Below are positions 21,848 through 33,115 of a stretch of 64,000 bases of DNA, one piece after another (the first letter of the stretch is position 1; each line of letters begins with the position of its first letter). The position numbers and the translations under genes were made by a program. Under the pieces are notes generated by a model. That model was given only the letters and a program-made list of their open reading frames with translations. It had not been told where the DNA came from and did no database searches. The DNA is from Corticium candelabrum (Eukaryota > Porifera > Homoscleromorpha > Homosclerophorida > Plakinidae). The DNA is taken from positions 3,791,607 to 3,855,606 of the forward strand of contig NC_085095.1 of NCBI RefSeq assembly GCF_963422355.1, in the 5' to 3' direction.

Positions 21848-21853
21848 TTTATT
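21848..21853 (-). terminator. Poly-A signal for the 21919-22045 exon
   Basis: AATAAA on the minus strand, about 65 nt downstream of the stop codon at 21919-21921. Confidence 0.5.
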
Positions 21854-21918
21854 CCAATGTAATTCAATTTGGTTTGTACGGAATCTGGGTGCATGGTCCC
21901 GATAATGAAGTGAGTGGT

Positions 21919-22045
21919 TCACTGTTGAGAGCATCTAGATGTTGACGGCAGACGTGGACGTTCATCAGTTTCAGTAGAAATATTTCTAGACAATACAATT
22001 TCTCGCAACTCCGTGTCTGTATCTGTATCATCCACTGGTTGATTA
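21919..22045 (-). CDS. Possible terminal exon of a minus-strand gene
   Basis: After an acceptor (ATATTGCAG at 22046-22054) the minus strand reads NQPVDDTDTDTELREIVLSR, a short Ser/Arg/Pro-rich segment and a stop after SRCSQQ. A canonical AATAAA follows. The Asp/Thr-rich start and the correctly placed poly-A signal argue for a real 3' exon. Upstream exons were not fixed; a hydrophobic segment near 22600-22690 (LMALLLLYSYSFLLFL) might belong to the same gene. Function unknown. Confidence 0.35.
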
Positions 22046-22116
22046 CTGCAATATCGCATCAGAAAGCCTAATTTAGATAAAAAGAAACAGCATCGCTTTA
22101 AAGTTGAAGTAGACAT

Positions 22117-22769
22117 ACATAGAAGATAAAAGCTTCCCGCTTATGTCTGACACGAGATGACTACTGAAATCTAGAAAGAAAGCACTTTACTGATCAGAAG
22201 GTTGCAAAACACGAATTATTCTGAACTAGCCTATTCATTGCACCGTTCATGCAATTAAGTTTTTCGTGCATGTTAGGATTCGCCGGTCCAGCTTGACAAA
22301 CCCAAAATGGTATTGGCCTATGCGTATACATATTATGGAATATATGTGCAGTGACGTTAGCGTGCTAGAAAAAGGTTTCGTACTCTGGTGCTCTTGTTTG
22401 GCACACTATACTGCGGCTGAGGTATCAAATACTGCGTACTATATACAAATGGTGCAGGTGTAGAGATGCTGCCTGCAGTTGTTGGTTAGATGTCTTGTTA
22501 GCTCTGACATTCTGACATCATCACTGCACCGTGGACATCGCTCTAGGCTCGTCCAATTTTCTTGCCTCTTGTATGTAGTTGCAGTTGTATGGAGTTCCTT
22601 CTTTGTTAGAAAGGAAGAGCAGAAAACTATAGCTATATAGTAACAGTAGCGCCATCAGCGTAGATCGAGCGAATGCGTAAAGAACTGATAGGCGACCTGA
22701 TATACGTGTGAAGTCTATATCTTGACTTATCACATCTGGTATGTTCCATTGTTCTCTGCCCGATTAGTA
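22117..22769. other. Gap before mariner element
   Basis: Contains a minus-strand open segment with one hydrophobic stretch at about 22600-22690 and nothing else recognisable. Confidence 0.35.
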
Positions 22770-24747
22770 CTACTCTCTGTTCGCGTTCACTGTGAATCTG
22801 GAACTTGTAATGAACACCTGTGTTTGTTTAGAAACGTTTAACTAATTGCCTGTGACCTCCTAAGTGATTATGACATCAATAGCTTGTTTTTGCACGCAGT
22901 GCAGTAGTATTGTATTACAACAAGACAGAAAGAAGTTCAACAATTTACGGCTCAAAATAGAGTCTTCTGTCTTGTTTCTACACGTCATCACAATATTCAG
23001 TACTTGTTCCTGCAGGTCACTGAAGTTAAATCACTGAACCCCGCCCGCTCTCTGTCTAGATATAAAACTACCCATGCAAACCCCATTTCTTCAAGTGTTC
23101 ATAGTGTTCTTTGATGTCTCACCACGGTAGACGTATTACATCTGCAGAAAAGTGTCTCATTGACAAGTTCAGACGGTTTATGGAGATGGAACGCAACTCC
23201 AAACAAAGACTAAGCCTCACAAAAGTTACTGACCGTCTTCAATGGCAACTGGAATTAGTAAAACTCGGCTGTCCAAAATTAACTCAGGATCCAAGGCTAC
23301 AAGCGGGAGCTTTAGTAGTCCCAAGAAGGGAAAGAGATATACAGTACCTCGCTTTGCAGTCACCGTGGATGATTTTGACAGAGGTGCTATCCGTCGTACT
23401 GTTCACAAAATGTATGAGCAAAAGGAGTATCCTACATTAGACAAGCTTCTTGCTAAAGTCAGAGCCAATGAAATATTCCCTGGTGGTAGAACAACCCATT
23501 TTTGTTGCTAAAGAAAATGGGGTTTAAGTTCCATAAAATGGATGACATTCTTTTCTTTCATGAGAGGCGGGATATTATTCAACAATGCCACAAATATCTG
23601 AGAGAAATACGCAAATACCGAAAAGAAGTCCGTCCAATTGTGTACCTCGATGAGACTTGGGCAAATTCGTCCATAGCCCCTGAACGCTTGTGGCTAGATG
23701 AAGAAGGAAAGGGTGGATGGAAAAGACCTTCTGGGAAAGGCAGACGTCTTATTATACTTCATGCAGGCTCCAAGAACGGATGGACTCCAAACTGCGCTCT
23801 TGTGTTCCGTGGAGATTATCATGATGAGATTAATGGAGAACATTTCTTGAATTGGTTTGAGAAGAAGCTACTACAGAACGTTCCTGAAAGATCTGTTGTC
23901 GTCTTAGACAACGCTCCTTATCACAATGCAGCACTAGATAAACTCCCAACCAAATCCAGCACCAAGACCGTGATGAAAGAGTGGCTAACAAGTAAAATCA
24001 TTGCATTTGAAGACACAAATCCCAAGGCAGACTTGTTTGCAAGAATCAGAGACGCCGCTCCCAACAGGAAACTGTTTCAGACGAATGATCTGGCACGACG
24101 ACTCGGTCATGTAGGTCTTCGATCTCCTGTTGCTCACTGTGAGCTAAACCCGATTGAATTGGCTTGGTCAAAAGTCAAACGGTACTTGAAAGAGCACAAC
24201 CAAACCTTCAAGCTGGCCGACTTGGAAGAACTGGTATCTGCAGCGTTTCAGTCTGTGACTCCGGAGATGTGGAGATCGTACTGCAAACACGTAGAAAAGA
24301 AGAAGAAAATTTCTGGAAAAAAGACGGGATGCAGGAAGACCTCGTGGAGAGATTCATCATCACAAATGAGATAGACGACGACGCTGACGACTACGAAGTG
24401 ACGGAATTCGATAGTGATGTTCCCTATCAAGACGAAAAAGAAGACATTGGCCAGCCAAGCCCAGACGAACACGAGCAAGCGTTGCTGAACGCAGACGAAG
24501 CTTTGAACTAGAGTAATTAAACGTAATGAGGTAATTGACGTGGCATCTGCTTTTATGACCACTTACCTATAATCTTATCCTAGCATAACGTTTCAATAGA
24601 CTAATGGTTTTGATATGCAAAAACGTTATCCTCCTGGCTGCGTCTTAATTACGTGATCGGTTGATGCGAAGATCGTCGCTTACCGACGAAGTACACAGGA
24701 GTTATTGCGATTTTTGTAAATATACAGTGAACGCGAACAGAGAGTAG
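22770..24747 (+). mobile_element. Tc1/mariner transposon, DD82E (Sailor-like)
   Basis: A 1978-bp element. Its terminal 24 bp (starting CTACTCTCTGTTCGCG) are perfectly repeated in inverse at 24724-24747, and TA borders both sides (22768-22769 and 24748-24749). It carries one transposase gene on the plus strand. A diverged end copy lies at 13054-13174. The right flank falls within a sequence also present at 58043-58372, which shows it inserted into an older dispersed repeat. Confidence 0.9.
23111..24511 (+). pseudogene. DD82E transposase of the IS630/Tc1/mariner superfamily
   Basis: Three frames together cover a transposase of roughly 450 residues. The N-terminal part starts MSHHGRRITSAEKCLIDKF and includes a DNA-binding segment (TGISKTRLSKI). 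The catalytic core from 23502 has YLDETW, VVLDNAPYHN and NPIELAW. Exactly 82 residues lie between the second Asp and the Glu, against 34-41 in typical Tc1 and mariner proteins, as in the DD82E Sailor group. The C-terminus is acidic (IDDDADDYEVTEFD). Frame changes are needed near 23280, near 23495 (HFCC-stop against LLKKMGFKF) and in an A/AG-rich run near 24300, so this copy is inactive unless the breaks are sequencing errors. Confidence 0.85.
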
Positions 24748-24749
24748 TA

Positions 24750-25053
24750 GAGTCTGACCCTGAGTTGATTGCAGGAGTGACGACCATGTCCACTTTCTAG
24801 TAAATCAAAAGGCACATCAAAGGGACGTGCATGACCATGTACGGATGGATCAACTTACCGAAAGGTGCACGCTCTTGTCTTTTTGGACTCTTCCCAACTC
24901 TGTCAGCGATGACATTACGTGTTTCCGAATGCCCGCTACAGAAATGAACACGTGCATGTGTTTCTATAGTTCTTAGCGCGTATACATGTATCAAAATTGT
25001 TACTTACATTCTCCGAAGTTGAGCTGAGGAATGGTGCATGTTGGTGCAAGCTT
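24750..25053 (-). repeat. Dispersed gene-like repeat, copy 1
   Basis: About 300 bp that also occur, about 85% alike by eye, at 58043-58372 in the same orientation. On the minus strand both copies keep splice-like sites: GGAGAA(T/C)|GTAAGTAAC, TTTC(T/C)GTAG|CGGGCATTCGG, CTTTCG|GTAAGTTGATCC and TTTACTAG|AAAGTGGAC. The last exon opens toward INSGSDST. The mariner element sits exactly at the TCTA after this phrase, so here the exon is cut off. It looks like part of a multicopy gene or transposon; its identity is unknown. Confidence 0.6.
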
Positions 25054-25255
25054 CTTGACGAGTTTCTCCGGCCAGAGTCCTCTAGCTGTGTGTAGCAAAC
25101 TATGAAGTCGATACTACTGTCACGTCCGCCTCGTGTCTATCTTGTACGTCAACGGACGGATGTCTATGAAAAGTGTAATTGTCCATGGATGACTGTTCGG
25201 TGCGTTTAGTACTCCGAGGAAAAACCGTCCGGAATCTGAGTCATCTTCTACAGTA

Positions 25256-25976
25256 ACTGTCTTTCACTACGACAAACTGTAGCATAATGTCCTACTTTAC
25301 GACACTTTGAGCATTTGGCTTCACGTGCTGGACAGTTGGCTCTACAGTGTTCTGGTGAGCTTTCGCATCCACTACAGGATTACTTCGATCCACATCCACG
25401 TTTCACTTCAGCTGGATTTGTCTTGGTGTGAGTGGTGCGTGTGTACTGCGTAGGCTGTTTTCGTTTGGTCTTGTTTACTGCTCCAACCTCTCTCTCGTGT
25501 TCACTCGTGGCGTCTATTAGAGCTTTGCTACGCAGTGTTTTCTGCTGTTCTTTTATCAGTTCAGATTGTCTCACTGACGTTACGGCTTTCTCGAGGGTAA
25601 GTTGGTGGTCCAACTGCAAATTTTCAGACAAGCGAGCATCCCGTATGCCAACGACTATGCGGTCCCGGATTAGGTCGTCATGTAATGCCCCAAACTGGCA
25701 ATACTCAGCAAGTCCAGACAATGATGTTACGAAAACTTCTACCGGCTCACCTTCTTCTTGATGGCGCAGATTGAATCGGGCTCTTTCGTATATTATATTG
25801 CGTTTCTTGATAAAGTGAGACCCGAAATTCTCTTTCACCGTCTGATGTTTACCTCTTCTACATGGCCGTCAGTGCTAGGGGTGTTAAGATGTCTTCTGCT
25901 TGTTCACCCATTGCGTAAACCAACGTGGACACTTGAGTTTTTCGCTCTTGTTGCTCAGTCCAGTCACGGCTCGATA
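25256..25976 (-). pseudogene. Ty3/gypsy gag relic with two zinc knuckles
   Basis: The minus strand carries gag of the same group as the elements at 35.4 and 55 kb. It contains NIIYERARFNLRHQEEGEPV, GALHDDLIRDRIVVGIRD, then CSGCESSPEHCRANC and CSKCRKVGHYATVC (zinc knuckles at about 25290-25380). A stop separates gag from the knuckles, and the N-terminal part (LVYAMGEQAEDIL) is in another frame. No protease or polymerase follows. The TA-flanked element beginning at 25979 truncates it. Confidence 0.75.
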
Positions 25977-26098
25977 TAGTCTCGTAGCCAGTCCCCTTTC
26001 TGCCGCGTCATCTTTCCAGGCGAAATGAGGTCTGGTGAACAGGCTTTGATGTTGCTGTGTGCCGCGTCGGCTATCTAAAGACCGGATTTGGTTTCTTA

Positions 26099-26766
26099 TA
26101 CGCTTCACTGAAGACCAGACTTGTATGCAAGCAGTGCAATTTTATCTCGTTAGCTTCTCTCACAACTCTAAGACTACAGCTAGAGTCGTTGCTGTGTTGT
26201 GAAATCTGCATGTCTACGGCTACAATTAATTAATAAACGCGGCCGCGGAAACGTTGACAGGCTAGGCTTCCATCTTCTACGCAATCTGTCATGATCGACG
26301 TCGTACTTAGCGTTTGTGTGCTTGTGTCGCAACGGAGACTGAATGCGAACGTACTCGATGTAAGGCAATGCACAAAACACGTGAGATGATTACCCAAACC
26401 CAGAAAGACGACTCGTCTTGTTTCGATAACGTCAGCTCCAAGCCCTTCAATTCCAGTACCAGATATCGCTCACTCTGGACTGTCCGCGGCTTTAAACGTC
26501 AAAACAGCTTCGAGTACGTTCGCATCCAGTCAGTGCGTTTGCATTCAGTCGCCGTTGTGACACAAGCGCACAACACTAGACGTCTAGAGGACGTCGAGCC
26601 TGCCGACGTCAACGTTCCCGCGGCCGCATTTAATTGTTGCTGTAGACATGCAAATTTTACAAACAGCAACGACTGGAGCTGTAATCTTCGAGTTCTCTAC
26701 GGAACAAGAGAAGCTAATGAGATAGGATGCACTGCTTGCATACCAGTCTGGTCTTTAGTGAAGCGT
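26099..26766. mobile_element. Foldback MITE with TTA target duplication
   Basis: A 668-bp insertion with arms of about 255 bp (26099-26353 against 26510-26766). The outer ends are ACGCTTCACT...AGTGAAGCGT and shared phrases include AAGACCAGACT and GTATGCAAGCAGTGCA. TTA is duplicated at 26096-26098 and 26767-26769. The empty site is visible in the opposite arm of the host element (...GTTTCTTAAAG...). A 3-bp TTA duplication is typical of PIF/Harbinger mobilisation. No coding capacity. Confidence 0.8.
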
Positions 26767-27464
26767 TTAAAGGGTAACTGACATGAAAAAATCAAAAATT
26801 ATTTTATTGCACTTTTCGTTAGTTCTTAACGTTCGTATGCCCAAGAATTAAAAGTTTAATTTTTGAAGCTATATTCGTGAAGATATTGAGGCGCAAAGTT
26901 GCTTCCGGGTGTTTAGTAGGCGTATACCCGCGTGACATCACAAGAGAAACGGAAGTGGCTAGAGCGCATGCTGGCAATAGTAAAGTCCTACGAGAAACTA
27001 GACGTCTGGTTGTCTGCTGGCTGCAGCAATGCGCTCAGAAAGGAAGTGTGGCTTTGATTCACTTCTCCAACAATGCCAAGATGTGAAAGTAATGGGCAAC
27101 GCGAGTGAAACAAGCGAGAAATCGGTGGGATGGGCCAACCACACGTTCAGACCCGTCTAGTGCGTATTCTCAGCCGGAATGTTTCGAAACGGAGGATTAC
27201 GTTAGTAGGAGGCTTTGGGCTTTACCCCAAGGTAAAAGGAGACTGAAGTCTGAAGCAGCAAGCTGCGCTGGCGATTTATACTAGACGAAGCCATTGCAAC
27301 GTGACAATGTGAGAAAGTCAACAAATATAGAAGAGAAGAAAAGGCTGAAAGAAAGAATAAGAAATGGAGCGTAAGTCCTATAAAATTCTACGATCGATAG
27401 AGTTGCTTGTGACTATTTTCTACTTACTGCTAGAGCGTGAAAGTAAGTTTGAACCGAAGAGATG

Positions 27465-28097
27465 AGCTTCTCTTGATGTTGATGTGGATTACGTCGACAA
27501 TGCTGAAGAATCTGATCAGTGTCCTGCTGTTAGTCCTGGACTCCAGTACGAAGCATTCGCAGGTATATGAGTGTACGTTTTTTTATTCCTTACTGTTGGT
27601 TGCAATGCCAATTGTTGTTGTTGTTATTGTTGTTGTTAGTGGTGGTGTGTTTCTGGTTATTTAGAATTACTGTCTGTGTACTTACAATGCCTTGGCAAAA
27701 TGGCTCTTTTTATTTTTTGTTGTACTTCACACAGTAGCTTTGTTATTTAAAAATGCTAGCAAACATGCAATACAATATCAAGTTATTTATAAAAGTAATG
27801 TTGCTCTTACAGATTGTTGTTGGCTGCTTTGTATAAAATGGAAATTCTACGAGGTCACAATTTAAATGTCAGAAGGCACTATGAGACATTATAGAGTATC
27901 TCAAGTAAAAGAAAGCCATCAATAATTTTTCATGTGAAACATAATTGTCACTGGAACTACCAGTGAATGGTGTTATTTTTGTTTGTAGGTTGTGAGAGTT
28001 GATGAAACTTCTGGAGATTGCAATCAATTATCAACAATCCTCCCACCCATCCTTTTACAGCAGTTTCCAACATCCTCATAAATTAGAGTCGGTTTAA
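27465..28097 (+). other. Possible two-exon reading frame inside the long-TIR element
   Basis: At 27474-27562 the plus strand reads DVDVDYVDNAEESDQC and then VSPGLQYEAFAG before a GTATATGAG donor. At about 27997-28096, after a TTTGTTTGTAG tract, phase-compatible sequence reads ELMKLLEIAINYQQSSHPSF and stops. An alternative frame there is also open, so the model is uncertain. The protein is not recognised and could be the element's own remnant. Confidence 0.2.
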
Positions 28098-29050
28098 TTA
28101 ATTAAGAGAGATTTCATAATCTCGTTTGCTCTGACCATGGTTAATTGACTAATTCTCAAATGTTCGTTTGTTTAAAATGAAAAAGGTGAGAAGAAGCCAG
28201 TTAGATCTAGATTACTGGTATCAATTTATGATTCAATTAATTAGTGAGCATGGATGACAGTACAACTCATGTTCTCTCCGACCCACTTCCAGCACACGGA
28301 GTCTTGTGAGTTGATGATTTCTACATGACTCACCCTTCATTTCTCACGCTTTCTTTCAGCCTTCTCTCCCCTTCTGTATCTGTTGACTTCCTCACATTGT
28401 CACTTTGCAATCCTCTCAATGGCTTCCTAGTACACAAATCACCAGCGCAGCTTGATGGTTCAGGCTTCAGTCTCCATTTATTTTGGGTAATAGCCCAAAG
28501 CCTCACAGTAAGTGACTGACTAACGTTATCCTCCGTTTCGAAACATTCCGGCTGAGAATACGCACTATACGGGTCTGAACGTGCCGTTGGCCCATCTCAC
28601 CGATTTTTCGCCTGTTTCCTCGCGCTGCTCATTTCTTTGACATCTTGGTATTACTGGAGAAGCGAATCAAAGCCATGTCTTCTTTCTGAGCACATTACTG
28701 CAGCCAGCAGGCAACCAGAGGTGTTCTATCTCGTCAGACATTTTCTATTGCCAGCTAGCCACTTCCGTTCCTCTTGTGACGTCACGGTGGGTACGCTTAC
28801 GCCTCGATATCTTCAATAATGTAGCTTCAAAAATTAAACTTTTAATTTTGGGGACATAAAAACATTAAGAACAAACGAAAAATGCAATAAAATAATTTTT
28901 GATTTTTTCATGTCAGTTACTCTTTAAGAAACTAAATCCGGTCTTTAGATAGCCGATTTCTGGCTACGCGGCACACAGCGACATCAAAGTCTGTTCACCA
29001 GACCCCATTTCGCCGGGCTCGGCGGAAAGGGGTACGGCTACGCGAGACTA

Positions 29051-30034
29051 GTCTCGATATCGCTCAAACTTATTGCTCCACCGCACCCGTTGTTGCGGGA
29101 GGGAGAAATCGAATGGTTTTGGTAGCCATGGGGACCGAATCCCTGTCCTGTCACCGTGTACTATTCGAGATTGTAGAGCGAGACACGGATGCAGTTTACT
29201 ACACGTGGTTTATCCAATACACCACAGAACAGAGCATGCGCCTTGCAACAACATACTAACACGTATGTAAGCGCTACTGCTACACATACGACTTCTGAGA
29301 ACCTCACAAACGTCTCGATCTCAGTCTGTATTTGCTGCAAAGTTGTCACTAAAACTCATCACTTAATTGCGAGAGTCTTAATGCAAAACGAACACTCAAG
29401 TAGAGCTAAAATAATTGTACAGCGGCGTAAGTGCAAGGCCAATTTCTTTGATCTTTCATAATTATAGCCTGCATATATCGTGATAACATATTTATAGCTC
29501 CAGCAATTTTTTGTCAAATATTGTTATTTTATAAAGCTTATGTTATTGGACAACGTGTGGTTTAAACATACAATTGAGTCTTAGCATCTTGTTCTGATGA
29601 TTAAACGGCATCTCTTAGTAATATCACTCTGTTGAATATACCAACTGATCTTGCTTATTGCGTACAAAAGTTAATGTTGTGTAAGTATAAATATCCAAGA
29701 AATGTGTTTGTGTAGTATAAATATCTACTTTATTAGTGTCACCGTCATAAAAATAGAAATATAACAACTGTTTAAAAATTATAGTTACCTCAACGAAGTA
29801 GATTTAAAACTTTTAAAAGTATACCAATAATTGGTACATAAAAGGAAAATGCACAAAATTGGCATTTACTATTGAGTTGAAATATAGTCAACGTTAGATG
29901 CTATCCGTATCCAAGCTATATAGACTGTTTGTAATGCATTGTTATACATTTTCCACGGTACTAGAAACTTGAATGCGATCAAGCGGTCTAGCTGGGTCGA
30001 GTTTGAAAATTGGCTAGCATTCCCAATGCTATTC
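29051..30034. other. Gap between repeat structures
   Basis: No exon was recognised; AT-rich from about 29460 onward. Confidence 0.4.
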
Positions 30035-32790
30035 GGTTCTACTGGCAGTTTAGTTTAACGCTTGTTGCAATCACAAATTTATAAATCCAAAACAGCAATG
30101 TTGTCTGCAATCTACCGCAGTCAGCACACACGAGCGCTTGTAGCAGCTACGAAATATATGAGAAGACGCGCGTATGTCTAATCGACCTGCTACCAGAATG
30201 ATTCTTTGACTAAATTACAATTGCAGCGCTGCATGAGCAACACTTTGCTAACCCCAAATTTTAGTTATCCGGCTTTGTAAGGTCGACGCCTATTTGGTTT
30301 CCACACTTATATACTTGGTTCCGCAACCAAATGGATGCATGTGATGAGCTGTATATACGTGGTTTCGCGACCACTAGGTTGCCGAAACGAACTTCTTCTG
30401 ATTCCACGTTCAATGGCAATAATTTGCAGTGCCGAAGAGATGAGGACTACCGAAATGCAAGCGTAAGGTGTCCGTTGTGAAATTTCGGTGGCTTGCGATG
30501 TTGTTTGGCATGAAGCAAAGAAGTATACGACTAGAAAGAGCGACAGCAGACCGAGTAGGGTCTAATTGCACACCACGTCCTGTTTATTGGTATGACATGT
30601 CACTTAGTTAATTTTTTGCATTCATGTGGCAATCTATAGCTATAGACATCGGACGGTACAATTTTGTTGGCATATATGTCTAAGAGCAGCGCAGCACGTA
30701 TACGTATTTGACAAGCAAGACAACATTCGTCCGAGGTACGTTCGGCTAATAGGAACGAGAAAACTCCCTGCATTCCTGCATGGTTCTCCTCACAAAGTCA
30801 GGCGAGTCATCGCACGCAGTCTTCTTCCCAGACAAAACGTTTTCTTTCCGGTGTCGAAAAGGTTTCTTAATTCCTACTTCTATTATTGTACGAAACGGCT
30901 TCTGTTCTCGTGATGGTCACATATAAATATTTATAGACTTTCCGTAGTCGAAGCATCTCTTTGTTTTTCCAAACGAATAGTATGAGTAGGCTGCGTGGAC
31001 GTACGACTCCATTATCAATGATGGTCTTCACCTATATCTGGATTCAGTTCCTAAACTCGTCGCAGAACACTTAAAGTGGGGCGGCGGCGGCGGTTGCATC
31101 GACGTCCTTCTAAGCTATAGTCTCACGTACGTAGCCAGTCTTCCTTTCGACTTCCGTACCCCGGGGAAAGTTTGTTGCAATTCCTTTGACGTTGTCCTGT
31201 TGGCGCATCACCGAGTAGTCAAGTGTTTTAGCTAATTACTGGTAGGAAACCTGTGTTATTCTAGAGCTCGTCATGCATGTCTTGTTTTCCTGTCAAGAGG
31301 AAGCCGTGCGTATATTACGAGATCCTGTCGGTTTCATTTCATCCGGTCGTCTATCCAGACTCTCCCCGTAGGAATGAGAACGACACGATCTTATACGCTA
31401 TGTTTGCGCTTCCTTTTGCCAAAACGTTAGCTGAGGCAGTTTGCTCAAATTTGACGTTCCTAAGGAGAATTGGACCGGAAACAAGAAATGCAAGAAGAGC
31501 TCTAGAATACGACAAGATTTTATCAGTAATTAGCCAAGGTGATGGACACCTGACCACTGTAAACCTCCACCTAATTCACCGTAGCTTTCACCGTTTATTG
31601 GTAAATCGGCAACAAGACAACAACAAAGAACTGTATCGAACTCTCCCGCTGTACGGTAGTCGAAAGGGAGATGCACTGGTTACGAGAGACTAGCACAGAA
31701 GGACGTGGTTGCAACCGCTGCCACCTCACTGTAAGTACTCTGCCTCCGATTCGACGAGTTTACGAACTGAATCCAACTAGATAGGTGAAACCATCATTGA
31801 TAATGTAGTTTTACGTACCATTGTCATAAATTTCAAAAGCAGTGTGCTGATAACATTCTTTTTTTGACAAAACAGAGATGGTTCGTTTATACAAAAAGCT
31901 TATAAATATTTAAAAGTGACAACCACGAGAGAAGAGGTCGTTTGGTAGAAAAGAAAGTAAACAGAGGAAACCTTTCTGACACCGCAAAGAAGACATTTTT
32001 ACTCTGTAAAGAAGACTGCGTGCGATGACTCAGTTCGACGTTTCCCAGAGGACCAGGGAGTTTTCTCGTTTTAAATAGCTGACCACGCCTGGGAACAGGT
32101 ACACGTAGGTTAAACAAATCGTACTGTCAGATGTTCAGAGTGTAACATGAATGCAAAGAAATTAAGTGCTAAGTGACATGTCATGTCAAAACACAGGACG
32201 TGGTGTGAAATTAGACCTCATGCGGTATGCTGTCGCTCTTTCCAGTCGTACTTCTTTGCTTTACATTTAGAGACAACTTTCTTCTAGTGGCTTTCGTATG
32301 CCAAACGGCACTGCAAGTCACCGAAATTCCACAGCTGACACTTGGCGAGAGCATGTCTGTATAGTCCTCATCTCTTTGGCAGAAGTCTCACATAATTTCC
32401 ATTAATCATGGAATGAAAAGAAGCGCGTTTCGGCAACCTAGTGGTCGCGAAACCAAGTATGGTTACAGCTCGTAGCATCTATTCGGTTGCGGAAGTAAGT
32501 ATAAGTGCGAGAACCAAATAGGCTGGCGTCGACCTCACGAATCCGGATTAAACTAAAAATTTTAGTTTCGATGGGGTTTGCAGCGTGTTACTCCGCGCGG
32601 CAATTGCATTAGTCAAAGAATCATTACTAGAGCAGGTCGATTAGAGGTCTTCTCGTTTACGTTACAACACAGAATTGCTACAAGCGTCAGCGGTGTGCTG
32701 ATTGCAGCACATTGGAAACAACCTTGCTGTTTTTGATTAATATATTTGTAAGTGTAAGAAGAGTTAAATAGAGTACCAGTGGAACCGAGC
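30035..32790. repeat. Giant imperfect palindrome, arms about 1 kb
   Basis: The left arm (about 30035-31065) returns in inverse order on the right (about 31745-32790). Paired landmarks include CTAATCGACCTGCT with its complement near 32635, GGTTTCGCGACCACTAGGTTGCC near 30360 with its complement near 32430, ACTCCCTG near 30765 with CAGGGAGT near 32055, and TTATCAATGATGG near 31013 with its complement near 31790. Identity is roughly 75-85% by eye, with small indels. The ~680-bp centre holds a TA foldback element. No transposase and no clear target duplication were found, so long-TIR transposon and inverted duplication are both possible. Confidence 0.75.
31120..31690. mobile_element. TA-flanked foldback element, copy 3
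   Basis: A 571-bp element at the centre of the giant palindrome. Its ends GTCTCACGTACGTAGCCAG and ...GGTTACGAGAGAC are bordered by TA (31118-31119, 31691-31692). Internal arms pair through CCTTTCGACT and phrases near TTTGACGTTGTCCTGTTG. It is the same family as 1581-2342 and 25979-29048, and is non-coding. Confidence 0.65.
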
Positions 32791-33115
32791 AGTAACAATT
32801 TCGATTCGAAACAGACTCGAGTGCATGTTTCAACCACATGTCCATACAAAGACTTATAAAGCCGAGCAATTTGTTGTGATTCATGCAATTTGCTTGACTG
32901 TACTTATAGATGCACTGTGTTTGTATACGCCAAGAATAACTTACCACACCGCACATGCAGACATTCTTAAAATCTATTTGCGTCCATCTTTATAATTCGC
33001 CTTTCAGGAAATTTCCGCGTGAATGCGATTGTATAAATGTTTCAGTATCGTCTGCACAGCTCAGTTCACTCGACAGAAAGTTGGCCCGTGTATACGACAG
33101 CATTGATTATTTGTT

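Larger units (their letters stand above)
25979..29048. mobile_element. TA-flanked long-TIR element, copy 2, with internal insertion
   Basis: The ends (GTCTCGTAGCC... and ...GGCTACGCGAGAC) are bordered by TA (25977-25978 and 29049-29050) and belong to the same family as 1581-2342. The inverted arms are about 580 bp long: 25979-26098 plus 26770-27230 on the left, and 28485-29048 on the right. The left arm is split by a 668-bp MITE at 26099-26766; the uninterrupted right arm shows the original sequence. The 1.25-kb interior (27231-28484) has no recognised transposase but contains possible exons. Confidence 0.8.

Noticed and set aside
22741..22769. Left flank of the mariner element as continuation of the 24750 repeat exon
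   Set aside because: Apart from a shared TAG next to the TA site, the left flank does not match copy 2 at 58043-58372, so the exon cannot be followed across.
27437..27664. 75-codon plus-strand frame with a hydrophobic end
   Set aside because: The hydrophobic part translates a GTTGTT-rich low-complexity tract; a different frame there looks more coding.
29101..29160. tRNA-like phrase near GGGGACCGAATCCCTG
   Set aside because: It recalls a T-arm, but no acceptor stem, A box or anticodon arm could be folded around it.
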